Of a DNA stretch of 64,000 nt, positions 44,550 through 53,830 are shown piece by piece; positions within the stretch are counted from its first letter, which is position 1, and each line of letters opens with the position of its first letter. The notes beneath the pieces were generated by a model. It had not been told where the DNA came from, made no database searches, and saw only the letters and a program-made list of their open reading frames with translations. The translations under genes and the position numbers were made by a program. Source of the stretch: Aquatica leii (lineage: Eukaryota > Arthropoda > Insecta > Coleoptera > Lampyridae); the NCBI GenBank assembly GCA_035610365.1, contig CM069435.1, forward strand, positions 12,389,123 through 12,453,122, read 5' to 3'.

Positions 44550-46334
44550 ATGAAATGGTGCCGTAAATGCATAGTCTGCGCTTCAGGAAATGGTCCAGCG
44601 AGAAAGCGCAAAGCACCCATGAAACAATACAACGTAGGAAGCCCTTTGGAAAGAGTAGCGATTGACATCGCAGGGCCGTTCCTAGAATCCGATTCGGGAA
44701 ATAAATACATCCTGGTGGCGATGGATTATTTCACGAAATGGACGGAAGCTTACGCCATACCCAATCAGGAAGCAGCTACAGTCGCAGACGTATTAGTAAA
44801 GGAGTTTTTCTGCCGGTTTGGAGTTCCGTTGGAATTACACTCCGATCAAGGCCGCAATTTTGAGTCTGGGCTGTTTCAAGAAGTTTGCCGACTGTTAGGA
44901 ATTAGAAAGACTAGGACAACGCCTCTCCATCCTCAGTTTGATGGCATGGTTGAACGGATGAATCGAACAATGGGCAAGTACATAGCCAAGGTAGTGTCCA
45001 AACACCAAAGGGACTGGGATCAGTACTTGCACCTTTTCTTAATGGCATACCGATCATCCGTTCACGAAAGCACAGGCCAAACACCATCCTGTGTCATGCT
45101 CGGTCATGAGATAAGATTACCATGCGATCTTCAATTTGGGCGAAGACCGGAAGAAGAAATTGCTGGAGAAGATTACGTCAGCAAGCTGGCCAAGAGGTTA
45201 GACGAAGTACATGAAGAGGTCCGTAAAAATACACAAATTGCCAGCGACAGGATGAAAACAAGATATGACGTCAAGGCGCAAAATGGTGGGTTTCAACCTG
45301 GCGATATGGTCTGGTTGTATAACCCTCAAAGGAGACGTGGTTTGTCGCCGAAGCTGCAAAGGCAATGGGAGGGCCCCTATGAAGTCGTGCAGCGTATTAA
45401 CGACGTTATATACCGCATCCGAAAACCGCCCAAAGGCAAGCCAAAAGTGGTCCACGTCGATCGTCTTGCCCCGTTTGCTGGCGATAACCACAATCCGCAA
45501 GTTCAGGTCCGAACCAGAGTAATAAGTAGCAGAACCAGGAATCCAATCGAAGAAATGGAGTTCGAAAAGTTTATGAACTTATACGGAGGTTCTGGAAAAG
45601 CTAGGTTCGGAGTTACCACCGAGGAACAACAAGACCTGTTCCAGACACAAAAAGATTACGCCATCGCACATTGCGTGAGCGAGGACCTTGACATGTCCAG
45701 AGGGGTCGCAGTCGTGTTTAAAAAGAAGTTTGGGAAGCTAGATCAATTACGAAGACAGCAACCGGCAGTCGGAAAAGTTTTAGGACTACGTGGTGACGGA
45801 CGCTTCGTTTTCTATTTGGTCACCAAGAAATACTCACGTGTCAAGCCGTTATACAAAGATCTGTGGCGAACATTATGGACTCTCAAGAGAGAAATGGAGA
45901 TCCATCATGTTAAGAAATTGGCAGTACCCAAGCTTGGTTGTGGCTTAGATCAACTGAATTGGAGGACGGTTCGAAACATGTTGGAGGTCGTCTTCCGAGG
46001 AACAGGCATTCAAGTGTTGGTCTGTAGTTACCAACCAAGGAGAATATTGGGTCAGGAAAAGTCCATTGACTGTTACTTTTATGGTCAAGGAAGTTGCCGA
46101 AGCGGAGGAAGCTGCCGCTATCGCCACGATCCCTTTTACCGGTGTCACATCCAGTCTCCTGTTCTGGGACAAAACAGTCCTAAGAAGGGGGCAGTGAAAC
46201 ATTCAAGAAATATCTTGCAAATGCAAGAGCCTTCTAGAAGCTGTCTAGAAGATATAGCGAAAAGTAGGGAACGTTCGAGAAGGATTCGAGAAGGATTCGC
46301 CGATGTCTATAAATGCCGAACATGGAAATCGTAG
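44550..46334 (+). CDS. Integrase core fused to TARG1-like macrodomain and CCCH zinc finger (Gypsy Pol part 3)
   Basis: 594 residues. 1-10 hold the CC pair of the integrase zinc domain (CRKCIVC). The DDE core has Asp39 (VAIDIAGPF), Asp99 (LHSDQGRNF) and Glu135 (DGMVERMNR), with the canonical 35-residue spacing. A GPY/F module spans about 271-310 (WEGPYEVVQ to VVHVDRLAPF). Residues about 369-494 form a macrodomain of the OARD1/TARG1 type: AIAHCVSEDLDMSRGVAVVF, LRGDGRFVFYLVTKK and AVPKLGCGLDQLNW. Lys426 and Asp467 match the catalytic Lys and Asp of that ADP-ribosyl hydrolase family. A CCCH finger follows at Cys508, Cys516, Cys522 and His526. The last 46 residues are read from the 3' LTR. Family knowledge: TARG1 removes ADP-ribose from Glu/Asp. 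The role in this element is inferred only. Confidence 0.9.
   Translation: MKWCRKCIVCASGNGPARKRKAPMKQYNVGSPLERVAIDIAGPFLESDSGNKYILVAMDYFTKWTEAYAIPNQEAATVADVLVKEFFCRFGVPLELHSDQGRNFESGLFQEVCRLLGIRKTRTTPLHPQFDGMVERMNRTMGKYIAKVVSKHQRDWDQYLHLFLMAYRSSVHESTGQTPSCVMLGHEIRLPCDLQFGRRPEEEIAGEDYVSKLAKRLDEVHEEVRKNTQIASDRMKTRYDVKAQNGGFQPGDMVWLYNPQRRRGLSPKLQRQWEGPYEVVQRINDVIYRIRKPPKGKPKVVHVDRLAPFAGDNHNPQVQVRTRVISSRTRNPIEEMEFEKFMNLYGGSGKARFGVTTEEQQDLFQTQKDYAIAHCVSEDLDMSRGVAVVFKKKFGKLDQLRRQQPAVGKVLGLRGDGRFVFYLVTKKYSRVKPLYKDLWRTLWTLKREMEIHHVKKLAVPKLGCGLDQLNWRTVRNMLEVVFRGTGIQVLVCSYQPRRILGQEKSIDCYFYGQGSCRSGGSCRYRHDPFYRCHIQSPVLGQNSPKKGAVKHSRNILQMQEPSRSCLEDIAKSRERSRRIREGFADVYKCRTWKS
45654..46031 (+). other. Macrodomain (TARG1/OARD1-like) segment of Pol
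   Basis: Residues 369-494 of the ORF starting at 44550. The segment retains the serine-containing first loop (HCVSED), the TKK active-site lysine strand and the GCGLD aspartate loop. The glycine-rich loop is altered (DMSRGVAV where relatives have a more Gly-rich form), which could affect ADP-ribose binding. It lies between the integrase GPY/F module and the zinc finger, with no frame break. Confidence 0.85.
46071..46127 (+). other. CCCH zinc finger segment of Pol
   Basis: Codons for Cys at 46071, 46095 and 46113 and His at 46125 give C-X7-C-X5-C-X3-H, the RNA-binding type. The inner sequence is CYFYGQGSCRSGGSCRYRH. Confidence 0.85.
46182..46194 (+). promoter_or_regulatory. Polypurine tract
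   Basis: AAGAAGGGGGCAG immediately precedes the TGAAAC start of the 3' LTR. It is the usual plus-strand primer site and lies inside the coding frame. Confidence 0.8.
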
Positions 46335-46649
46335 GTCAGTTATTGTCGAAACGCGAATGCAGCTGTATTAAGAAGATTATCAAGTGAAAATAAATCGTTA
46401 GCACGTGTGTGTCTACATAAATAAATCGAGAATAATCGTGTATGTGATAATTAGTGTAAACAAGTGTGAAATCCGAGGCCGTTATCTTATCTTAAGTGAT
46501 ATAAATTATAGTGTAAGTGTTTTTTTATTCAATATTATTATTAGATTTAATTAGTTCGGTTAATTTAAAAGTGTATATATTTCTAGAATAAGTAAACGTA
46601 GTTTTAGTCGTTATAAATAAATTAGTTTTCAATAAATAAATACGCAACA
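46195..46649 (+). repeat. 3' LTR of the Gypsy element, 455 bp
   Basis: Starts TGAAACATTC and ends TACGCAACA. It contains TCTATAAATGCCG (about 46306-46318) as TATA-like box and several AATAAA signals. The Pol reading frame enters it and stops at 46334. Confidence 0.9.
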
Positions 46650-46900
46650 TTATCAATAGCTAATCACACAAATAAAAAAAATTAATTACAGTGATACTGT
46701 ATTTATTTCTGTAGTGACACGTAAACTCTCAGTTTGTGTTGAAAAGATAATACAGCTTTATCAAAATGCTAAACAAATCTGAATTATTACTAATAGCTAA
46801 TACAAAAATAAAAAATTAAAAAAATAAATTACAGTGATTGCAATTATTTCTGTAGTGACACGTAAACTCTCCCTTACAAAAACGGAGAGTTTAACACATA
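46650..46900. repeat. 140-bp tandem repeat, right half, ending in an inverted segment
   Basis: GTAGTGACACGTAAACTCTC recurs at 46711 and 46852 (141-bp step). The array ends with ACTCTCC...GGAGAGT (about 46868-46892), an inverted copy of its own core. The first 18 bases (46650-46667) repeat 39936-39953 exactly. Confidence 0.8.
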
Positions 46901-46904
46901 AAAC

Positions 46905-47200
46905 GATAATAAAGATGTATAAAAATACTGGAAGAATCAGAATTCTTACTTTTAATTGTTCATAATAATTATCCAAAAATTAAAGTCATGCACTAGAAGC
47001 TTTTGCTCGATTAATTTACAAAAGCATAAACTGTCACCAAGATCTTGTCTACTTTATATGCTGAGCATAATCGAGATAACTGCTGACATCCTTATTTCAT
47101 TTCAATCCCAATAACTGTCACCCCAAAAAAATTTTTTTATGAAGCAAAAAATAGTAATTACAAAATAATAGTCCAATAGTATTGGTTTGTAAAAATGATG
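46905..47200. other. Short AT-rich spacer, nothing recognised
   Basis: Lies between the 140-bp repeats and the LINE. Confidence 0.5.
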
Positions 47201-47329
47201 CTGTAACGGTTCGCAGTGGCGATATCCTAACCGATGAGGTTGGTGTCGTACTGCGTGTGAAGTGTGTTTTTACTTGTGAATGACCTTGTGAATAAACCCT
47301 TTTATTCTTTTATTCTCAGATCCAGCAAA

Positions 47330-48495
47330 ATGACACAAAAAAACGAAGGAAAAATAACGGACGCGGCATCCTGTAATAAAACTAACCCCAATCTAAATTT
47401 AAGCATAAGTGAACAAAGGTAGAATAAAAGAGCAAGAGAAGACAACGACCCAAACCAGGCAAACAGTACGTGCTTACTAGACCGGGAGCCACAAGAAATA
47501 ATACAGAAGGTGATAGAAGCCGTAGATAAAATCAAAATGGCAATATCTAAAGAAACCGACAACAAAATAAAATTCAATCGCAGTGAGCAACAGACGGTAA
47601 GAGACAAGGCAGACGAAACGGTCAAAGCACCGTTGGCTCTTTGCAACTTATATTGGAAAAAAGACAAAGAAACGGCACAAATAAAAGCAAAACTTGAGAA
47701 ACTGGAAAGAGAAAAATTCGAGTACTGGAACGAACAAAACAAAAACAAGGAACCGGTTCAGAAAACAACGAACAAAGCCGGGAAAACGCTGTGCCCTAAC
47801 AAAAGTACTTAGAAATTCCCGAAATCAGACGATCAAGCGTGCAAAAACCAAAATCCTTTGCGGAAATCGCAAAAGAAATTAAAATAAATACCCCGAACAA
47901 AGACAAGAACCAAAACCGGTACACCACTATTATAAGAATGAAAAACAAAAAAGCTAAAGAAGTGATAGAGAGCTTCAAAAAGGACATAAAAGCCATCGAG
48001 GTCGGGGGAGATTTTGGCTTAATCAAAAAACATTAAAACGGCAAAGTATCAATCATCAGTTACGACGTAAAGCAGAGGAACAAACTAAGCAATAAAATCA
48101 CAGAATTAAATAAGAGACAGGAAAATAATTATGAAATACAAGAACATTATGAAGTACAACAACAATAGGCCAATCACGCTCACAGGGGTTGAAGTATGAT
48201 ACACCCCAGACATGCTAATGAAAGAAATAGGAGAGCAAAATCCAGACGTAACCGCCACACTAGGAATAAATAATATAAGCGAAGCACTAAATGTCATAAC
48301 AAAAAGAAAATGTAGAAACCCAAACAAGGAAAACTGGCTAATGGAAGTAGCGCCAGGAACCTTTAAAACAATTATGGAAGTGGGTGTAATAAACTTAGAC
48401 CAGGTCAAAATACATATACAAGAACATGCTAAGATGTTATAACTACTGTGGCTATGACCACGCACAAAAAAATAGTACGGACTAACAACGCTGCC
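47330..48495 (+). pseudogene. LINE ORF1 (Gag-like, CCHC-knuckle protein), broken
   Basis: ATG at 47330, 116 bases into the element. A Lys/Glu-rich, coiled-coil-prone region (EIIQKVIEAVDKIKMAISKE, DKETAQIKAKLEKLEREKFE) is followed by KPKSFAEIAKEIK and TIIRMKNKKAKEVIESFKKD, then MLMKEIGEQNPDVTATLG, GTFKTIMEVGVINLD and a CCHC knuckle (CYNYCGYDHAQKN, about 48430) in a shifted frame. The order matches R1/TRAS-clade ORF1. Stops at about 47420, 47810 and 48034 and several frame changes disable it. Confidence 0.75.
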
Positions 48496-49720
48496 ATAAG
48501 GCATTTAACACGGCATAGTATCCATCGATAATAGCACAATTAAAGGAGTGGAACGTTCCAGGACATCTATTAGAAACCATCCGCAGCTTTACAAAAAACA
48601 GAAAAGTAAAAAGCGGCACAATAACAAAGGACATAAATAGAGGTTGCCCACAAGGGTCTTGCTTATGACCGGTCCTCTGGTTAATAATAATGCAAAGCTG
48701 GTTCAAAAAAATGAGGGAGAAAGCTAAAGATAACCTGCACGTACAAGCTTTTGCAAACGATCAATTGTTAATAGTTAGCGCCAGCTCAGCAAAAAACATC
48801 GAAAATCAATGGAAGGAAATCTGGCAAGAATGCGCAAACTGGGCGCAAACGCATAAACTCACCTATGCCAAGGAAAAAAAAAGTAATGCTTTTCTTTCCA
48901 GCTAGACAGTACATTAGACCACTGGCAATAAAAATAAAAAACCTGCTTGGCATCGCCATCGACATAAAGAGACATTTCATAGAACACTTACGTAAAGTAA
49001 AAACAAAGCTAAAACAACTGGCAAACAAGCTGTTTGCAGTAGCAAGAAAAACATGGGGTTGGAAAACCGAAATACTAAGCCAAGTGTACAAGCAGGCCAT
49101 AAAACCAGTTATAATGTACGGATATGAAATATGGGGGGAAAAGATCACGGACCCTCGAGTAAAACAAATTCTCGACTCTACAACGAGACCAATATTACTA
49201 AGAATCACAAAAGCCTACAGAAGAACACCCACTAAAGCTCTAGAAGTAATAGCTGGAATAAGCCCGATATAGGCGGAAATAAAGGCAACGTGCGTAATTC
49301 ACAAAATGGAACGGGAAACACCAGTAGCGGCTAAAATGCATATTCATTACGTGCCAAAATGAATAGGTAAAAAGGCACGACGGAACAGTAGGAAATGAAA
49401 AAGCACACAGTCGAGCAACAAAGTATACCGGGAACGAGCGGTTGTATGTAGAGCTATCCAAGCAAGCTGCCAAACAAAAAATCATCAACAAGACAATAGA
49501 AATATGGCAAAAGGTATGGGACGAGGCAAGTCAGGGTAGACAATTACACAAAATAATACCCACAGTAAGACAAGAAAGGTTGCAATTGACAGCGGAAGCA
49601 GTGTGGGTAGCTATGGGGCATAGATCCTTCTACGAATACTACAGCAGGTTTAAATTAAGAAATTCAGAAAGATTATGCCAGTGCGAGAAATAAGGACTAA
49701 CCTGGTAAGAAAACTTGGAG
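48496..49720 (+). pseudogene. LINE ORF2, late RT and C-terminal region, broken
   Basis: Begins at KAFNTA, the first RT Asp motif with its preceding residues replaced at the deletion junction. It continues LLETIRSFTKNRKVKSGTIT and NRGCPQGSCL, with a stop next to the conserved Gly-Pro, then VQAFANDQLLIVSASSAKN where the catalytic ADD reads AND. The thumb region KLKQLANKLFAVARKTWGWK, VIMYGYEIWG and RTPTKALEVIAGISPI follow. The C-terminal part has EIWQKVWDEASQGRQLHKII and YYSRFKLRNSERLCQCE. Both the junction and the D-to-N change make it inactive. The family call rests on the GCPQGS and C-terminal motifs. Confidence 0.8.
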
Positions 49721-50504
49721 ACATAAGAAAAAGTTGGCCGCTAACCAACGAAGATCAGAGGAATAAGAAAGAAATAGTAAAAATACTCGACCAAACTCTA
49801 CCCCTTTTTATTTTAGACGAAGAAAGATAATTACAGGTAATAACAAAACATAGATACTAGGTATAGGACGAACGGAACTAAGGCAGAGGCATATAAGTTA
49901 AGTATTAGAATACTTAGTTTTTAAGAGCGGAGAAGTTTCAAGAGTAAGGAGGCGGAAGATCAGTCATCTAAATCGCAACTAAACTCAACAGGCGTGTGAA
50001 GCTCTTCTGTGGACGAGGCAAATGGTATCCAAAGCTAACCACCTAGGTTGGACCCTCGCAATCTCTTTTGTACCTGCAGGGCAAGTGCGAGCAGAGGTAC
50101 CAGCTTAAGGGAAAGCTACAAGCTAATAATCTTAACCCAGAGCATGCTCTGCTAAGGGATGTCTACAAACACCACGACGAACAAGGTTCGGTGGCTCAAA
50201 TCAGCGAGGGAAAGGTCACACGCTTATAGAATCATCAACCATTTGCAATCATTGGCCAAACCGGACTCGCAGAACAATTCCAGGAGAAAGACCAAAGCCT
50301 AGAATTCCGAAAGTCTAAGTCGAAAAATACGAAGCAACTTAAACAAAAAAATACAAACAACTTCGGCTTCCCCGCTCATTTTTGAAAGGCGGAGGCGGTG
50401 GGTTCGCTACGACTGTGGTACTGCTAGATAGAGGGTTAAAGTTAAAGCCTAATACTAAAAGGTGGGAAGGCTAAAGAGAAACAAATTTTTCTTAAATTAA
50501 ATCA
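49720..50504 (+). other. LINE 3' untranslated region
   Basis: Moderately GC-rich, with stops in every frame, containing CTCTTCTGTGGACGAGGCAA and GGCGGAGGCGGTGGGTTCGC. It ends TTTTTCTTAAATTAAATCA just before the right target duplication. Confidence 0.6.
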
Positions 50505-50519
50505 CTGTAACGGTTCGTG

Positions 50520-51100
50520 ATCAATCTCAATGAAGTAGAAATTATAGCTGTTTATGCACAAAGAGCGTAATAATCCAGTAAAGTCAGTGGTGCATACAAG
50601 ATCTTTTTTTCACATTATATAAAATAAAAACTAAAAATCTAGTAGTTGAGAACAATTTACAATCACAATCAATGTGTAAGAATTGCCCAAATATATTGAA
50701 AAATGATGCACAAAAAGAAATAGAAAATTTGTTAACGTCTAAATCTAAATAAAAATATGAAAAACAAAGTTTTTGAATACGTAATAAAAGGTGTTATAAA
50801 TCCATAACGCCCCGGTTATGTTGTACCAGCCCTCGGTGTCTATTTATTTTTCCGGTGCTTCGGGTAGCTAAGTGGAGACTTTAGTAAATTTTGCACTTAC
50901 TCTGAAGGATGTTCGAGACGGTTACAATGATTTCAATTAATGAATGATAAACAAATGAAGCAGGTTTAGGTGAATCGCAGCGTAGTCGAAGTTAATAAAT
51001 CAACAGGTCGTTCGAGTAGTCCAGGTAATAGCGGTCGTCGGCAAAACACAAATTAATAATCACGCTCGGTTTAGAAAGAATGTTTCTCGGTCAGAGAGAA
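50520..51100. other. Non-coding stretch, possible LTR piece at 50805-51000
   Basis: A GC-richer block starting CCCCGGTTATGTTGTACC stands out at about 50810. No paired copy or gene was found. Confidence 0.4.
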
Positions 51101-51106
51101 GTTTTT

Positions 51107-51318
51107 GGAAACGGATCTCGGAGGAGAAGTCAGTGAGTTTCTGGAAACGGATCTCGGAGGAGAAGTCAGTGAGTTTCTGGAAACGGATCTCGGAGAAGTC
51201 AATGAGTTTCTGGAAACGGATCTCGAAGGAGAAGTAGGTCTATTTCTGGAAACGGATCTCGAAGGAAAAGTAAGTCTACTTCTGGAAACGGATCTCGGAG
51301 GAGAAGTCAGTGTCCAGA
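51107..51318. repeat. 36-bp minisatellite, 6 copies
   Basis: GGAAACGGATCTCG starts at 51107, 51143, 51179, 51212, 51248 and 51284 (steps 36, 36, 33, 36, 36). Lengths are multiples of three, so an open frame with LETDLGGEVSEF units results (51105-51350). A TTTTATACA box follows at about 51333. More likely a promoter or LTR minisatellite than a protein. Confidence 0.85.
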
Positions 51319-51349
51319 GCTCGCGTGGCCGCTTTTATACACCTCCTTG

Positions 51350-53430
51350 ATTTCGCTTGATCGCGTTCATAGTGGGGATCACCGTGCGCATCGTTCTGTA
51401 TTTGGGGAGAACATACATTGCGAATTTCCTAAAAATTGCCTTTCCGGATTCGTATCGTTACAATGTATATGCATACGTATCTTGTAACCTAGGCATAAGA
51501 AACGACGTTGCAGGTTATTCCAAATTCCAAACCAAGCCCCAAAAAACCAAAAACCAACGAAACCCAATCAAGCAAGAGAAATAACGAAGAAAGAAAAGAA
51601 AACGATTTAGAAAATAAACAAAACAAATAATTACTTTAAAGGCGAACCTTAAAAACCAAAAGCGAAAGAAAAAAAATAATAAAACACAAGAAAGACGAAA
51701 TCAGATAAGACTAGATGTTTTTATGTCCAACTAACCACCCAAGAAGCGAACCTTAAAAAGAATCAACAGTAAGAAAAATGTTTGACACATAGAAAAGCCC
51801 TAGACCCAAGAAGAAAGAAAGGAAATGAGTAAAGAAAAAAATAGGGAAAGACGCAGAAAGATAAGACTTAATGTTATTGCCTTATTCGCTCATCTCCCCG
51901 TAGAAGAAACCAACAGTGTCCAACAATCCGCCCTAAAAGCGATCCTAAAAAAGGAACTTGTTACGTGCATAAATTTAAATAATACATTACCCTGTATATT
52001 GGTTTAATTAAAAATTACTTTTATATTTCTCGACGCCATCTATCGGGCTCGTTGGTCTCTTCGTATTGAGTAGGCGATATCCGGCGAGATACCGGCATTT
52101 TGACGTTAACATCGTGCATGTGATAACCTATGTCTGCGTGAGTTAAAATTCGCTTTCTCAAATCATCCACGTGTTGGGACACGATGGAAAATAGAAGTTT
52201 CCTTAATCAACTGAGTTTATCCACGCAGAGTAAGTGGTTTTTGTTCTTTCTTTGATTAAAGGTAATTTTTATGTCTTTTTGTTAGCGCCATGTGCTACCT
52301 CCTAACTAGGGGTATTCTGGTTATAATTTAAACTCTACCAGGGAAAGTTGTGACTTCGTTGCGATCGTGGGGTATTCGAATCGTCACCGGCCGTTCCTCC
52401 CACAATCTGGCCCATGATTTCTAGTCGATACCGAAGTACAAAGGATTAGCATCGACAGATATTTTTGATGGGACGATTATAACTACTTATAAGGCCTACG
52501 GTTAGAATTAATGAAACCACAGACAAGGGGTACAACAGCATCCGACTACCGGGTTGTGTTATGTGTGCTTGCTTTAAAATTTAAGTAACGACTTTTGTAG
52601 ATCTGGATTTCGTGAGGCATTAGTTTGACACGATTTGCGACTCAATTTGTTTACAGGATAGCTTGCCGGGGAAAGCGCTTTCTTCGCACAAGTGGAAGTT
52701 CCTGTGTTTATGGTAAGTGATTTTATGTATCTTATTCGTTGTCAGAAAGGTCGCTCACGAAACTGTTGTGAATATTAATTCCGTATTTATTAACGTTATT
52801 GGATTACCATTTTTATAGTAAATTTTCTTGCTTATTGTGTGTGACGTATGCTGTGTACTACCAATAATTATTATGATAGTGTAATATTAATGCCGTACTT
52901 ATTATCATTATTTCGTGTATCTCGCATGCTGTATACAAATGATATTTACTATAAACTTTTCCTTGCTATTCATATCGACGTAATGTACCTATGTATTGTG
53001 TTGCCGATACTACTGACTTGCTGTAATGAGAATTCTTATATCCTGTGATAATCATCAACGATTCTAGATTAAAGTTATTGTGGTTACTTGTTCTTTTATG
53101 ACACCATACCTTTCTCTTTGGATCGTCGTTATCTAATAACAAACGTTGGCTACTCGAACAGCCGAGTATAAGGATTACGAACCTAACATCGTGTTACAAG
53201 TTTATACCGTCTGTCTTGAGCGGGACAGAAGTGACTTTGGATAAGCTCTGGCGCCCTTAAGCATATTTTCTGTATTATCTGTGAACCCCCCTCTCCCCGA
53301 CTATTGTGAGTTGGCCGTGCATGTTCGTAAAATACCAAAAGCTTGTAACAAACCAGACAAGCCAGACCGTAGCCAACGTATTCCGCCACTTTAGGACTCA
53401 TATAAGACTACTAAAAATGACGCCAAAGAA
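51350..53430. other. Non-coding stretch with a possible short exon
   Basis: No protein recognised. GCGAACCTTAAAAA occurs twice (about 51642 and 51740). The candidate exon at 52657-52712 is listed separately. Confidence 0.4.
52657..52712 (+). other. Candidate 56-bp exon bounded by consensus splice sites
   Basis: TTTGTTTACAG precedes it and GTAAGTG follows. A further GTAAGT donor lies upstream at 52230 after CACGCAGA. The reading frame from the upstream ATG (about 52184) stops at the join, so if real it is untranslated or non-coding. Weak support. Confidence 0.2.
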
Positions 53431-53479
53431 GAAGTAACGTCTTGGCAACACTACCGAGATCAGAAGTAGAGTGAATGTG

Positions 53480-53830
53480 AACATCGCCAATAATTGGTTT
53501 ACGTTGGTCGTTCGGAACTACTAACTTCCACAGCTGTTTATCGTTCAAAAAAACTCGTACTTGTTTGCCACGAAAACCGTGCACCACTAACCAAACGCTT
53601 TACCGTCGTAGGAGTTTCTATTCTAAACTGCATCAACGAAGACAAACTAGTCGACAACTCAGAAAGAGAAGGAACCGAACGTATAAACTCATTGCCTTGA
53701 GAAGTACAATGAACACGAATATTAGAATTAAAAGTATATATAGAAGAAGAAAGTGAAAAAACATCGAGAAAACATGCAACCACATTTGACAACGACTGAC
53801 GATCATGGTGATGTTCATTTGCGTTATCCC
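53480..53830 (+). repeat. Dispersed repeat pair, copy 1
   Basis: Shares order and wording with 57730-58085: a GGTCGTTCGGAACTACTAAC-like block (copy 2 GGTCCGACGGAACAACTAAT), ATTGCCTTGAGAAGTACAAT (copy 2 ATTACCTTGAGAACGACAAC), GAACACGA and AGAAGAAGAAAGTGAA, ending in AACATGCAAC (copy 2 GAGCAAGCAAC). Open frames on both strands are short and I recognise no protein. Confidence 0.55.

Larger units (their letters stand above)
39954..46649 (+). mobile_element. Ty3/Gypsy LTR retrotransposon with macrodomain and CCCH finger in Pol
   Basis: Complete layout: 5' LTR (39954-40381), primer-binding site, gag-pro ORF, RT/RNase H ORF, integrase ORF with C-terminal macrodomain and zinc finger, polypurine tract (46182-46194) and 3' LTR (46195-46649). 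The LTRs differ by three substitutions and one replaced block, giving about 99% identity, so the insertion is recent. Disabling changes: TATA-like box lost from the 5' LTR, reading-frame change at the pro/RT border, an extra base near 43835 and a TGA at 44547. No env-like gene exists. The macrodomain/CCCH module occupies that position. Confidence 0.95.
47201..50517 (+). mobile_element. R1/TRAS-like LINE, internally deleted, with 13-bp target duplication
   Basis: CTGTAACGGTTCG occurs at 47201-47213 and 50505-50517. Between them lie a short 5' leader, ORF1, a truncated ORF2 and a 3' untranslated region. The size and position of the repeat fit a LINE target site duplication with the 5' end retained. 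The endonuclease and the first half of RT are missing, because ORF1 passes directly into the late RT near 48495. The 3' end is A-rich but has no long poly-A. Confidence 0.75.

Noticed and set aside
51105..51350. ORF of 81 codons with 12-residue repeats
   Set aside because: Explained by a minisatellite with unit length divisible by three, and no flanking gene structure.
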